A stretch of DNA of 64,000 nucleotides from Gemmata palustris (GCF_017939745.1 NZ_JAGKQQ010000001.1:7951299-8015298), one strand, 5' to 3'. Shown: positions 15,516-24,676, numbered from the stretch's first letter. Notes: generated from the letters alone by a model not told the origin. Numbers and translations: made by a program.

Positions 15516-16805
15516 ATGTCCCACACCAACCGTCGTTCGTTCCTCCGCGCGTCCGCCGCGGGCGGAACGTTCCTCGCGCTCCCCGCGCTCACGTACCGCG
15601 CCGCGCTCCTGGCCGACGACAAGCCGAGCGAAACCGTCCGCGTCGCGTGCGTGGGCGTGGGCAACCAGGGCACGGGGAACATGAAGGCGATTCGGAAGAA
15701 CGTCGTCGCGGTGTGCGACGTGGATAAGGGGCACCTCGCGTCCGCGGCGAAGGAACTGGAGAAGACCAACACGAAGGTCGCAACGTTCGACGATTACCGC
15801 AAGATCCTGGAGAGCAAGGACGTCGACGCGGTGCTGTGTACCACGCCGGACCACTGGCACGCGCTGGTCACCATCGATTCGTGCAGGGCCGGCAAGGACG
15901 TGTACTGCGAGAAGCCGCTCACGCTCGTGGTGGCCGAGGGGCGCGCGATGGTGAAGGCCGCGCGCGACAACAAGCGGATCGTGCAGACCGGGAGCCAACA
16001 GCGCTCCTCGAAGGAGTTCCGGCAGGCGTGCGAGCTGGTGCGGAACAATGCGCTTGGCAAAGTGAAAGAGGTGAAGGTCGGGCTCCCGGGGCCGAACTGG
16101 GTGGACCGCGCGAAAAAGCCGGTGCCCGACGGCACCCCGCCCGCGGCACTCGACTACGACCGCTGGCTCGGCCCGGCGCCCGAGCGCCCGTTCAACGCGA
16201 ACCGCGTTCACTACCTGTTCCGGTTCTTCTGGGACTATTCGGGCGGCCAACAAACGAACTTCGGCGCGCACGACCTCGACATCACGCAGTGGGCGCTCGG
16301 GATGGACGAGAGCGGCCCGACCACGATCGAGGGCACGGCGACCTTCAACGCGGACAAGTGGTTCGAGACCCCGGAAACGGCCAAGCAAACGTTCACCTAC
16401 GCGACCGGCGTCTCGGTTCATTGCACACTCGGTAAGGGGGGCAACCCCGGCGGCGTGACGTTCGAGTGCGAGAAGGGCACGATCGCCGTGAAGCGCGGGG
16501 CGCTCACGGTGACGATGAACGGCCAGAAGGTCGAAAAGCCCTACGAACTGCCGACCGGCGACACGAAACTGTACGTGAGCACGAACCACCACCAGAACTG
16601 GCTCGATTGCATCAAGAGCCGCAAGTTGCCGATCTGCGACGTGGAGACCGGCCACCGCAGCGCGACCGTGTGCCACCTGGGGAACATCGCGATCCGCACC
16701 GGGCGCAAGATCACCTGGGACGCGAAGGCGGAAACGATCGTCGGCGACAAGGACGCGGCGGCGATGCTCACGAAAGAGTACCGCAAGCCGTGGGCACTGA
16801 GCTGA
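15516..16805 (+). CDS. Tat-exported Gfo/Idh/MocA family oxidoreductase
   Basis: 429 residues. The N-terminus carries a twin-arginine signal (NRRSFLRASAAGG, arginines 6-7) followed by a hydrophobic stretch ending near residue 33. The Rossmann domain (RVACVGVGNQGTGNM at ~42-56, acidic D68 after VVAVC) binds NAD(P). CTTPDHWHALVT and YCEKPLTL (residues ~108-137, catalytic-lysine motif EKP) and the later YSGGQQTNFGAHDLDITQWA are typical of the planctomycete-expanded branch of this family. The substrate is probably a sugar or inositol derivative but cannot be named. The start ATG at 15516 is set by the Tat motif. A frame extends far upstream but reads through non-coding DNA. Confidence 0.93.
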   Translation: MSHTNRRSFLRASAAGGTFLALPALTYRAALLADDKPSETVRVACVGVGNQGTGNMKAIRKNVVAVCDVDKGHLASAAKELEKTNTKVATFDDYRKILESKDVDAVLCTTPDHWHALVTIDSCRAGKDVYCEKPLTLVVAEGRAMVKAARDNKRIVQTGSQQRSSKEFRQACELVRNNALGKVKEVKVGLPGPNWVDRAKKPVPDGTPPAALDYDRWLGPAPERPFNANRVHYLFRFFWDYSGGQQTNFGAHDLDITQWALGMDESGPTTIEGTATFNADKWFETPETAKQTFTYATGVSVHCTLGKGGNPGGVTFECEKGTIAVKRGALTVTMNGQKVEKPYELPTGDTKLYVSTNHHQNWLDCIKSRKLPICDVETGHRSATVCHLGNIAIRTGRKITWDAKAETIVGDKDAAAMLTKEYRKPWALS

Positions 16806-16816
16806 GGGGGAGTTGT

Positions 16817-17025
16817 GTAGGGTGGGTCCAGGCTTCGCGCAGGCCCACCTCTGCGTTGACGCTTTTGTAGGGTGGGTCCAGGCTTTGCGCAGGCCCACCA
16901 TCTCCCCGGATATCGCGAGCACGAAGGGAAACAATGCGATTGGCACCGGATGCCCGACGCCGCACGGCTTACCGGGCGGCCGAAGCACGACTGGTGGGCC
17001 TGCGCAAAGCCTGGACCCACCCTAC
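16817..17025. repeat. Three copies of a 33-bp interspersed repeat
   Basis: Two direct copies at 16817-16849 and 16867-16899 and one inverted copy at 16993-17025. Each is GTAGGGTGGGTCCAGGCT plus [T/C]GCGCAGGCCCACC, differing only at one or two positions. Copies 2 and 3 form a long inverted repeat with a 93-base loop. Nothing coding lies between them. Confidence 0.9.
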
Positions 17026-17068
17026 AAGAACTACGCGACCCAACTCCTGACCCTGAACCGGTGGCGCA

Positions 17069-17365
17069 GTGAACGTGGCAACCGAGCGACCCGTGAAGTT
17101 GCGGATCGGCTTTGTGGCGATGCCGTTGGGCGTGTTCACCCTCTGCCTGTTCTTCTCCCGTTGGCCGAGTCGGTGGCTACCGGAATTTTCAGACCTCGTG
17201 GCGTTGGGCTTAGCCATCGCTTCTGGCATTTGGTACCTCCCTCCGATCGGCGGGCCTATCGCCGGTCGGGTGATGGTGGTGACGGGGTACGTTGTCGGGA
17301 TGACGTTGTTGCTGCTTTGGTACGCCCTCTTCTTCGTGTGTGCGGTGTTCTGTGAATGCCTTTAA
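17069..17365 (+). CDS. Small membrane protein (98 aa), unknown
   Basis: 98 residues from a GTG at 17069. About three hydrophobic spans: RIGFVAMPLGVFTLCLFF, LVALGLAIASGIWYLP and a third beginning VVTGYVVGMTLLLLWYAL. No known domain. It follows the 33-bp repeat cluster. Hydrophobicity of this kind is unlikely by chance in GC-rich non-coding DNA, which supports it being a gene, but the start is uncertain. Confidence 0.5.
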   Translation: MNVATERPVKLRIGFVAMPLGVFTLCLFFSRWPSRWLPEFSDLVALGLAIASGIWYLPPIGGPIAGRVMVVTGYVVGMTLLLLWYALFFVCAVFCECL

Positions 17366-17445
17366 ACTGCATTGGCCTCGAGCGAACCTGTTTGGGTAAT
17401 TACCCAATTCACCTCTACTCGGCACTTCTCCGGCGAGGGTGTGGG

Positions 17446-17772
17446 ATGGCGGTTCGGAAAAAATGGTCTCGCCGCATCGTGGTCGACGGCGTTCTGTACC
17501 TGTGGCGTTTTCCACGGCGAATGACTCACAGCCAAGAAGACGGGTGGCCGGGCGTGATGGTTACGGTCCAGCGAGCGGATTGTTTGACGTCTTCGCTGCT
17601 GCTCGCCTTCCCACAGAGGTTCCATCTCAACGGGCCAGTCGTTCAAACCCCACCGCGGCCCGTGATGCCGTCCGATGTAGCAGCGGGTATCCGTGCGGCA
17701 CTCGCTGCGGGCTGGGGCGCAGACCAATCGGGAAAACAGTTCGTGTGGCGGGTGGTCGAGCAACTGGAATAG
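17446..17772 (+). CDS. Conserved hypothetical protein (108 aa)
   Basis: 108 residues from the ATG at 17446. KKWSRRIVVDGVLYLWRFP followed by SQEDGWPGVMVTVQ, a hydrophobic LLLAFPQRFHLNGP and a C-terminal AAGIRAALAAGWGADQSGKQ then FVWRVVEQ. I recall this layout from a small-protein family in Gemmataceae with no assigned function. No signal peptide or membrane span. It is 80 bases downstream of the membrane-protein gene on the same strand. Confidence 0.6.
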   Translation: MAVRKKWSRRIVVDGVLYLWRFPRRMTHSQEDGWPGVMVTVQRADCLTSSLLLAFPQRFHLNGPVVQTPPRPVMPSDVAAGIRAALAAGWGADQSGKQFVWRVVEQLE

Positions 17773-17855
17773 CCCGTCTCGACCCTGCAACTCGGGTCAT
17801 TAATTGTTCCGGTAAGCAATCAATTCACCCTGCCACTTCTTTGCGGACTCGCAAC

Positions 17856-18201
17856 ATGAACTTGGAAGAGAAAAAGCGGAAGCGAGTTGAACGGTTGCAA
17901 ACACTACTCGATGGCTGGCATGGGGCCAGAGGCCAGTTCTGGGAGTACCGAGTCTCTCTGCTTCCTCGACCTCCGCATTTACTCACCTGATCGGCCAAAG
18001 AAGAACCTTCACGTTTATTGCTCGCCCTGTCGCTTTCTGAGCGGCCCCGTCCATTGGGAAGATTACTCGCTCTCTTTGTCATGCAATCTGGACGTGGAGT
18101 TCCGAGATATCGCCTTCGTGCTTCAGGACGAACGAGTCGGGTTTAAGGTTGAGTGCTTGGGGATAGAGATTGTGGAGAACGTCGAGCCACTCTACGGCTG
18201 A
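17856..18201 (+). pseudogene. Frameshifted hypothetical gene
   Basis: An ATG at 17856 opens NLEEKKRKRVERLQTLLDGW followed by HGARGQFWEY, then the frame loses sense and stops at 17990. A different frame picks up at about 17950 with SLCFLDLRIYSPDRPKKNLH, VYCSPCRFLSGP and DIAFVLQDERVGFKVECLGI, ending in VENVEPLYG. The two halves look like one protein of ~115 residues broken by a frameshift near 17945-17965 (shift from frame 0 to frame +1). It could be a true mutation or an assembly error. Base composition is lower in GC than the neighbours. No known domain. Confidence 0.6.
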
Positions 18202-18359
18202 GGAACCCCGTCTGCTGCCCGTTCCGGTTCTTCTGAAACCATCCTCGCGGCCCCCAAACCGCAACCCCGGACCGCAACGAATTTCGCGTGCGCGTAGCGA
18301 ACCCGGCGCCGCTCCGGTATGGTCTACGGCGTCCCGAAGTTCGCTACCGCGAGGCCATT

Positions 18360-20048
18360 GTGAAGCTGCTCTCCCTCCTCGTACCGGCCGCGCTTGCGAG
18401 CGCGTTGCTCGCACTTCCACGTCCCGCTCGTGCTGCCGAACCCGAGTACGATCTCGTGATCCGAAACGGGCGCATCGTCGATGGCACCGGGAACCCGTGG
18501 TTCCACGGCGATGTCGCCATTACCGGAGACAAGATCGTTGCCGTGGGCGCCGTGCCAGATGGCAAGATCAAGCGCACGATTGACGCGAAGGGGCTGATCG
18601 TCGCGCCGGGCTTCATCGATATCCACTCGCACTCGGACGATCTGCTCCTCGAAGACGGCCACGCGGAGAGCAAGATCCGCCAGGGCGTGACCACGGAAGT
18701 ACTGGGCGAGGGCCGATCGGCGGCGCCGGCGAAGGGGCAATTGACCGCGCGCAAACTCACCGCGCGCGGAAAAGAGTTCACCTGGACCACGCTCGGCGGC
18801 TACCTCGACACCGTCGATCGGGCCGGGGTGAGCGTGAACGTCGCGAGCTACGTGGGCATGGACAACGTCTGGGAGTGCGTCATGGGGAAGTCCCACGCGC
18901 GCCCCACCCCGAAGCAACTCGACGCGATGAAGGAACTGCTCGACGAAGCGATGAAGGAGGGGGCGTTCGGCATGTCCACGCTCCTCATGATGCCCCCGGG
19001 GTCACTCGCGACGACGGACGATCTGGTGGAGCTGTGCAAAGTCGTGAAGAAGCACGGCGGGGTCTTCTCCTCGCACATTCGGAGCGAGGGCCTGGACGTG
19101 TTCGCGTCCGTGAAGCAGGTGATCGAGGTCGGCGAGCGGGCCGGCGTACCGGTGGACATCATTCACATCAAAATCGCGGACGAAAAGTTGTGGGGCAAGA
19201 TGAAGGACGTGATCGAGCTGATCGACGCGGCCCGCACGCGCGGTGTGAACGTGCAGGCCAACGTGTACCCGTACACGCGCGGGAACAACAATCTGTCGAG
19301 CATCATCCCGCCGTGGGCGCACGAGGGCGGGCTCGCGAAAATGATGGAGCGCCTGAAAGACCCGAAGGACCGCGCGCGGCTCAAAAAGGACATCCAAGAC
19401 GGCGTGCCCGGCTGGTACAACCACTACACCGCGGTGGGCGGCGACTGGGCGCGCATGCTGGTCAGCGGGCGCGGCACCTACGAGGGCCTGACGATGGACC
19501 GCGTCATCGCGGCGAAGTCGAAGGGCCAAGCCCCGGCGCCCGACCCGCTCGACGTGTTCTTCGACGTGCTGATCGAACAGGGCGGTTCGGTGCCCACGGT
19601 GTTCGCGCACCACGACGAGAAGGACATGAACCTCGCGATGCAGCAGCCGTGGTGCTCGATCGGCTCGGACGGGGCCGCCTACGCGACCGAAGGTGCCCTC
19701 AAACGCGGCAACCCGCACCCGCGGAACTTCGGCACGTTCCCGCGCGTGCTCGGCGTGTACGTGCGCGACCGCGGCGTGCTGAAGCTCGAAGACGCGGTCC
19801 GCAAAATGACCTCGCTCAACGCCGCGAAAATCGGCCTCGCGAACCGAGGAACGCTCCGCGCCGGGGCGCTCGCGGACGTCACGGTCTTCGACCCGGACAA
19901 GGTGATCGACAAATCGACCTACACCGCGCCGTTCGCTTACAACGACGGTATTGAGTTCGTCATCGTGAACGGGCAACTGGTGCTGGATCGCGGCAAACAC
20001 ACCGACGCGATGCCCGGCCGCGCCTTGCGCAAGGGGAACGCGAAATAA
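18360..20048 (+). CDS. Exported N-acyl-D-amino-acid deacylase (amidohydrolase family)
   Basis: 562 residues from a GTG at 18360. The signal peptide LLSLLVPAALASALLAL, then RAAEPE, predicts export. The amidohydrolase fold is clear: YDLVIRNGRIVDGTGNPWF, then APGFIDIHSHSDDLLLEDG (metal-binding HxH), QGVTTEVLGEG (D-aminoacylase region), SSHIRSEGLDVFASVKQVIE (metal ligand His), VDIIHIKIADEKLWGKM, QANVYPYTRGNNNLSSIIPP, MQQPWCSIGSDGAAYATEG (catalytic Asp region) and LANRGTLRAGALADVTVFDP. These enzymes hydrolyse N-acyl-D-amino acids; exported forms may act on peptidoglycan-derived or detrital D-amino acids, but the substrate is inferred. A frame extends upstream to 18288, but the signal peptide fixes the GTG. 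Confidence 0.9.
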   Translation: MKLLSLLVPAALASALLALPRPARAAEPEYDLVIRNGRIVDGTGNPWFHGDVAITGDKIVAVGAVPDGKIKRTIDAKGLIVAPGFIDIHSHSDDLLLEDGHAESKIRQGVTTEVLGEGRSAAPAKGQLTARKLTARGKEFTWTTLGGYLDTVDRAGVSVNVASYVGMDNVWECVMGKSHARPTPKQLDAMKELLDEAMKEGAFGMSTLLMMPPGSLATTDDLVELCKVVKKHGGVFSSHIRSEGLDVFASVKQVIEVGERAGVPVDIIHIKIADEKLWGKMKDVIELIDAARTRGVNVQANVYPYTRGNNNLSSIIPPWAHEGGLAKMMERLKDPKDRARLKKDIQDGVPGWYNHYTAVGGDWARMLVSGRGTYEGLTMDRVIAAKSKGQAPAPDPLDVFFDVLIEQGGSVPTVFAHHDEKDMNLAMQQPWCSIGSDGAAYATEGALKRGNPHPRNFGTFPRVLGVYVRDRGVLKLEDAVRKMTSLNAAKIGLANRGTLRAGALADVTVFDPDKVIDKSTYTAPFAYNDGIEFVIVNGQLVLDRGKHTDAMPGRALRKGNAK

Positions 20049-20115
20049 AGACAGAAGCGCCAAATCCGAAGATCGGGCCGGAATAGTAGACGGGCGAATC
20101 GAGTAGGTTGCTGCC

Positions 20116-20157
20116 AACCGAGTGCAAACGCTGGCGCGCCCACGTTTGCACTCGGTT
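20116..20157. repeat. Perfect 15-bp inverted repeat after the deacylase gene
   Basis: Arms 20116-20130 and 20143-20157 (AACCGAGTGCAAACG and complement) with a 12-base loop, 68 bases after the deacylase stop. No T run follows, so it is either a weak terminator or a palindromic repeat. Confidence 0.7.
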
Positions 20158-20186
20158 GTGCGAGGGCGGGCCAGTCTCGTTTCGGC

Positions 20187-20412
20187 GGGTTGGACGAGCC
20201 GCGACCGCAAGGGAGCGGGAGCGGCTCCCCGGGTTACCTAGCGGTCGCGGCCCGCTACAAGGTCTCCCGCTCCCTGGCGGTCGCGGCTCGTTACAAGGTC
20301 TCTCCTCGTTACAAGGTCTCTCCTCGTTACAAGGTCTCTCCTCGTTACAAGGTCTCTCCCGCTCCCTGGCGGTCGCGGCTCGTCCAACCCGCTACGACGA
20401 TCCCGAACGAGG
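20187..20412. repeat. Repeat island with terminal inverted repeats and an internal 18-bp tandem array
   Basis: The ends are perfect 22-bp inverted repeats (20187-20208 and 20369-20390, starting GGGTTGGACGAGCCGCGACC). Inside are further copies of GCGGTCGCGGCTCG and a perfect fourfold tandem array of CTCGTTACAAGGTCTCTC (20287-20304, 20305-20322, 20323-20340, 20341-20358). The right flank (GCTACGACGATCCCGAACGA) matches, inverted, the left flank of the repeat at 12525. No coding capacity or transposase is present. Confidence 0.9.
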
Positions 20413-20505
20413 CTAAACACCCGATACAACCACAGCGGCACCGGGGAGAGCAAAATGCCTCCCCGGTGCCACTGCGTGTCTGCAGTCAGTTACGCTTCAA
20501 CGCGC

Positions 20506-23500
20506 CTACTTCAGCACTTCCAGTTTGATGTCCTTGAAGCGCACTTCCAGCGGGCCGCCGCTGTGCAACTGCAGCCCGATCACGCCGCGCCGGGCGAGCT
20601 TGTCGTCCTCGTAGTCGGTGCAGAGGGTACCGTTGATCCAGATCTTCACGTGCCCGCCCACGGCCTCCACCACGTAATCGTTCCACTCGTCGGGCTTCAC
20701 GAGTTTTTCGCCGCCCTCCTTCGCGAGCAGCCCGCGCCCGCTCTCCTCGTAGAGCTTGCCCCACCACCCGGCGCCGATGTCGGCCTGCGGCCCGCGCATC
20801 TCGCCGTCCGGGAGCGGCACGCTGCGGAACTGAATCCCGCTGTTCTCCTTGTTCGGCGCGAGTTTTACTTTGAGCGAGAGCTTGAAGTTCTCGACTGCGG
20901 CGTGCGATTTCAGGAACGTGTTCTTCTTCAACCCGGTGGTAGACTTGCCCACGATCTCGCCGTTGTCCACCGCCCACAACCCGTCGTCGCCGTCCCAGCC
21001 GGTCAGGTCCTTGCCGTTGAAGAAGTCCTTCGCGTTGTCGGTGGTGGCCAGGAGCGGCACCTGCCCGTTGGTCTGCAGGTAGGCGATGAGCGACCGGAAC
21101 TCGTACTCGCTCGTCTGCTTCAGAATGTCCTCGGGCATCATCGAGAGTTCCGACGCCTTGCGACTCGCGACGTCCTTCGAGGAGATGGTCAGCGTCTCGC
21201 GCTCGGTCAGCACGGTCAGCACGCCGTTCACCTCGCTCTTCACGATCCCGGTCACCACGCGGTCGTCGGTCAGCACGATGCGCGTGGCCGCGTACTCTTT
21301 CGGAATGACCGCGCTGGGGTCGAGGATGTTTTCGAGCAGGTAATCAATGTTCGAGCGGTTCGCCCCGGTAATTTCCGGACCGACCTTCCCGCCGATCGCG
21401 TACAGCGTGTGGCACTGCACGCACGTCTTCGCGAACACGGTGCGGCCCAGGTTCACGTCCGGCGCGGGCATCCCGGCGCGCGTGAGCTTCGCCTTCCACT
21501 CCCCGATGAGCTTCTTGCGCTCCGCCGGGGACTCGCGCACGACGCCCCACAACTCCGCGATCTGCTTGTCGATGGCCGCGTCCTGGTACCCGCGTAGCTG
21601 GCGGACGGTTTCCGCGGGCACGTCGGTGGCCGGGATCTTCTTTTCGGCGATCGCGTTCATGAGTTCCTTCGCGAAACCGGCGCGCGCGGCGAGCGTCGTC
21701 ACCGCGTCGCGCTTCTCCGCGAGTGTGAAGCTCGCGTACTGCGCCAGGATCGCGCCGGGGGTTTTCGCGTCATCGAACGCGGCCAATCCTCGTAGGGCGG
21801 CCGTTCGCAAGTTCCTGTCCGCGAGCGCGGATTGCAGCAGCGGCGCGGTCTCGGCGTCTTTCGCATCGACCAGAACCGCCAGGGCCGCGAGCCGGGCCGC
21901 GGCATCGGCCTTCGCGTCGCTCAGCACTTTTCGCAGCGTGACGAGAGCGCCCTTGTCACCGAACACCGCGGCGAGGCCCAGCGATTGCTGCCGCACGGCG
22001 CCGTCCGGCGACTTCATCAGCGCCTCGAACGCTGCAGCCCAGCCCTTCGGCATCGGGAGTGAACGCTTCCCCTTCGCGGCCTCTTGCAGCCCGTGAAGGT
22101 ACGCGACGCGCTGGTCCTCGGTCTTCGCTTCCGCGAGCGACTTCGTGAGCAGGTCGAGCGCTTCCGGCGAACCAATCGCCCCGATGCGCCGAGTCGCGCA
22201 CTGGAGCACAAACGGGATTTGCCCATCCGCTGCGATCGTCAGTGCCTTCACGGAGTCCGCGGCACACAGAGGCTCAAGCGCGTACCAGTAGAGGTACGGC
22301 AGGTTGTGGTCGGTCGCGTCTTCGGTGTGTGAAACCAGTTTGGCGAGAAGCTCCCACCGCTCGTTGATCGCCAACTTGGGTACTGCCGACGCAACGGCGC
22401 GCCGGACGACGGGTGCCGAAACCTGGTCGTTCAAGTAGCCCTTACAGGTGGCCACTATCTGCGGCGAATTAGCTTCGGTCAGCAGTTGCACGATCCACGC
22501 CCGCATCTGCTCGCCGCTTTTGCTCAGAACCGCAACGGCGGACTCGTTGCCGACCCCACCAGAAACGTGGAGCGCCCACAGCGCCCGTAGCCGAATCGCC
22601 TCGTCGTTGTGTTCGCTCGCCACCCGCGCGAGCTTGGCGCGCGTGCCCGCGGCGAGCGTTCCGGCTACAGCGCGCTCTTGGAGCAGCCGTCGTGCGGTTC
22701 GCGCGTACCAATCGTTCTCGTGGAGCTGGTACTTCACCAGTTCGTCATCGGTCGCCTTCGAGAGATCGAGGTTCTTGACCGGCTTCGCGTCTTTGTGCGA
22801 GATCTTGTAAATGCGGCCGTTGGTGCGGTCCCACTTTTCCGGTTGGTTCAGGTGGCAGATTTGCTGGTCGTACCAGTCGATGAGATAGGCGTTGCCGTCC
22901 GGCCCGGACTTCAGCGCGAGCGGGATGGCCCACTTGTCGTTGGTCAGCAGGAAGTCCGGGTTGCGCTCCGCCACGTACCCGCTGCCCTTCGGGGTCACCA
23001 CGTCCACGTTAATGCGGTGGCCGTGCAGGTTCCCCATAAACAGTTTGCCGTGGTACTCCTTCGGCCACACGCCGCCCTGGTAACACATCAGCCCCGCGTG
23101 CGCGTGCCCGCCACCGGCGCTGTCGCTGCGCCCGTTCCCGCCGTGCGGGTTCGCCCCGGCGTAGTGCCGGTGGACCGCGATCGTCTTGATGTCGTCGTAG
23201 GTGTAGGGGTTGAAGTCCACGTCCGCTTGCCGTTGGTAGCGCCCGCCCTGGATGATGTGCCACATGTGAGGGATGACGCAGGCCTCGATGAAGAAGTCCC
23301 CGTTCGCGTTGTAATCCAGCCCCCACGGGTTCGATGTGCCGCGCGCGAGCACCTCGAACACGTGCTTCGTGGGGTGGTACCGCCAGATGCCCGCGTTGAT
23401 GGGAACCCGCTTGTCGTCGGGCGTACCCGGCTTGCCGACGCGACTGTGCGTGAACACGCCGTGGCACCCGTACAGCCAGCCGTCCGGCCCCCAGACGAAA

Positions 23501-24561
23501 CTGTTCAGCGTCTCGTGGGTGTCCTGGTACCCCCAGCCGTCGAGCAGGATCTGCGGTTCGCCCGCGGGCTTGTCGGTCTTCTCGTCGTGCGGGACGAACA
23601 GGAAGTACGGCGCGGCCCCGATCCACACGCCGCCGAACCCGACCTCGATGCCCGAAACGAGGTTCAGCCCCTCCATGAACACCGTGCGCTTGTCGAACTT
23701 CCCGTCGCCGTCCGTGTCCTCGAAGATCAGGATCTTGTCGCCCAGCGCCTTGTCCTTCTCGGGCAGAATCGGCCCCTTCGCCGGGTTGCGCCGCGGGTAC
23801 ACATACGCTTCGACCACCCACAACCGCCCGCGGTGGTCGATGCAGAACGCGATCGGCTGGTGAACGTCCGGTTCGCCCGCGAACAGCGCGACCGAGAACC
23901 CGTCCGGCACGGTCATGGCTTTGGCCGCGTCGAGCGGCTTCAGCCCCGCGTGCTTGTAAGCGTCCGCGACGCCGGGCAGTTCCGCTTTGGGGCGCTCCGG
24001 GAACGAGGGCTTCTTCTCGTGGAACCGGAAGTCGTCGAAGTTGATGTGCCCCCACCCGCCCGCGTTCTTGTCGACCACGCGGACGAAGATCTCCTTGTCC
24101 TTGAACTTCGTCAGGTCGACGGCCACGCGGCGCATGTCTTCTTCTTCCGTCCCCGTGGCGCGGAAGATGACGTCTTTCCCGCTCACGATCTCGACGCACG
24201 TTTGGAGCGTGTGCGCCCCGCCGCCGACGAGGAAGCTGGCCCACGGGTGCGTCACCTTGAACGGCGCGCTCGTGAGGGTGCCCGTCGGCTTGTCTCCGAG
24301 CTTCTCGTACCCGCCGATCCAATAATTCCCCTGGTGCCGGCTGCGGTTGTCGCCGCGCCGCGCGGCCACCGTATCGCCCTTGATCGGCTGGCCCTTGAAG
24401 GCCTCCCCCTCCGCGGTCCAGTCCTTCAGGTCGCCGGTTTCAAAGTCGAGGTTGAGTGCCTTGCCGTCCGCACCGACCGGTAGCACGCCCACGTCGTTCG
24501 GATCGGCTTTGGCCGGCTGCGCCGGAGCGAGTAGTGCGAGCGAAAGAAGCAACGAATTCAT
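20506..24561 (-). CDS. PVC-type heme-binding dehydrogenase with HEAT-like repeats and DUF1080
   Basis: 1351 residues from the ATG at 24561 (GGAG upstream). Signal peptide at the N-terminus (LLLSLALLAPAQPAKA), then a beta-rich part (LDFETGDLKDWTAEG...WGHINFDDFRFHEKK). Residues ~210-560 match the planctomycete membrane-bound dehydrogenase propeller (VPDGFSVALFAGEPDVHQPI, GRLWVVEAYVYPRR, ILIFEDTDGDGKFDK, NSFVWGPDGWLYGCHGVFTH, GSGYVAERNPDFLLTNDKW). Next are ~400 residues of HEAT-like helices. A c-type heme site KTCVQCHTLYAIGGKVGPE lies at ~1046, followed by NILDPSAVIPKEY. The C-terminal ~180 residues are DUF1080 (FFNGKDLTGW, DNGEIVGKS, NSGIQFRSVPL, KIWINGTLCTDYED), a concanavalin-like glycosidase-type fold. 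Likely an exported sugar oxidase with polysaccharide-binding or cleaving capacity, which is inference. Confidence 0.92.
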   Translation of the reverse strand: MNSLLLSLALLAPAQPAKADPNDVGVLPVGADGKALNLDFETGDLKDWTAEGEAFKGQPIKGDTVAARRGDNRSRHQGNYWIGGYEKLGDKPTGTLTSAPFKVTHPWASFLVGGGAHTLQTCVEIVSGKDVIFRATGTEEEDMRRVAVDLTKFKDKEIFVRVVDKNAGGWGHINFDDFRFHEKKPSFPERPKAELPGVADAYKHAGLKPLDAAKAMTVPDGFSVALFAGEPDVHQPIAFCIDHRGRLWVVEAYVYPRRNPAKGPILPEKDKALGDKILIFEDTDGDGKFDKRTVFMEGLNLVSGIEVGFGGVWIGAAPYFLFVPHDEKTDKPAGEPQILLDGWGYQDTHETLNSFVWGPDGWLYGCHGVFTHSRVGKPGTPDDKRVPINAGIWRYHPTKHVFEVLARGTSNPWGLDYNANGDFFIEACVIPHMWHIIQGGRYQRQADVDFNPYTYDDIKTIAVHRHYAGANPHGGNGRSDSAGGGHAHAGLMCYQGGVWPKEYHGKLFMGNLHGHRINVDVVTPKGSGYVAERNPDFLLTNDKWAIPLALKSGPDGNAYLIDWYDQQICHLNQPEKWDRTNGRIYKISHKDAKPVKNLDLSKATDDELVKYQLHENDWYARTARRLLQERAVAGTLAAGTRAKLARVASEHNDEAIRLRALWALHVSGGVGNESAVAVLSKSGEQMRAWIVQLLTEANSPQIVATCKGYLNDQVSAPVVRRAVASAVPKLAINERWELLAKLVSHTEDATDHNLPYLYWYALEPLCAADSVKALTIAADGQIPFVLQCATRRIGAIGSPEALDLLTKSLAEAKTEDQRVAYLHGLQEAAKGKRSLPMPKGWAAAFEALMKSPDGAVRQQSLGLAAVFGDKGALVTLRKVLSDAKADAAARLAALAVLVDAKDAETAPLLQSALADRNLRTAALRGLAAFDDAKTPGAILAQYASFTLAEKRDAVTTLAARAGFAKELMNAIAEKKIPATDVPAETVRQLRGYQDAAIDKQIAELWGVVRESPAERKKLIGEWKAKLTRAGMPAPDVNLGRTVFAKTCVQCHTLYAIGGKVGPEITGANRSNIDYLLENILDPSAVIPKEYAATRIVLTDDRVVTGIVKSEVNGVLTVLTERETLTISSKDVASRKASELSMMPEDILKQTSEYEFRSLIAYLQTNGQVPLLATTDNAKDFFNGKDLTGWDGDDGLWAVDNGEIVGKSTTGLKKNTFLKSHAAVENFKLSLKVKLAPNKENSGIQFRSVPLPDGEMRGPQADIGAGWWGKLYEESGRGLLAKEGGEKLVKPDEWNDYVVEAVGGHVKIWINGTLCTDYEDDKLARRGVIGLQLHSGGPLEVRFKDIKLEVLK

Positions 24562-24676
24562 GCGGTCACTCCGGGGAGAGATTTGCGGTACTAACGTGAT
24601 ACCCGGTGCCGCGCATCCGAACAAGAGTGTAGCCGGCACGCGCATTGCAGGAGTGCCTCCCGGAGGACCACCCGAG

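Noticed and set aside
16817-17025. Possible CRISPR array (three 33-bp units)
   Set aside because: Spacing is irregular, one copy is inverted, and no cas genes are present.
20287-20358. Possible CRISPR array (tandem 18-bp units)
   Set aside because: The units are contiguous with no unique spacers, and no cas gene is near.
22609-24483. 624-codon plus-strand frame opposite the PVC dehydrogenase
   Set aside because: The composition (Val/Arg-rich, repetitive) is that of an antisense shadow, while the minus-strand gene has clear domains and a signal peptide.
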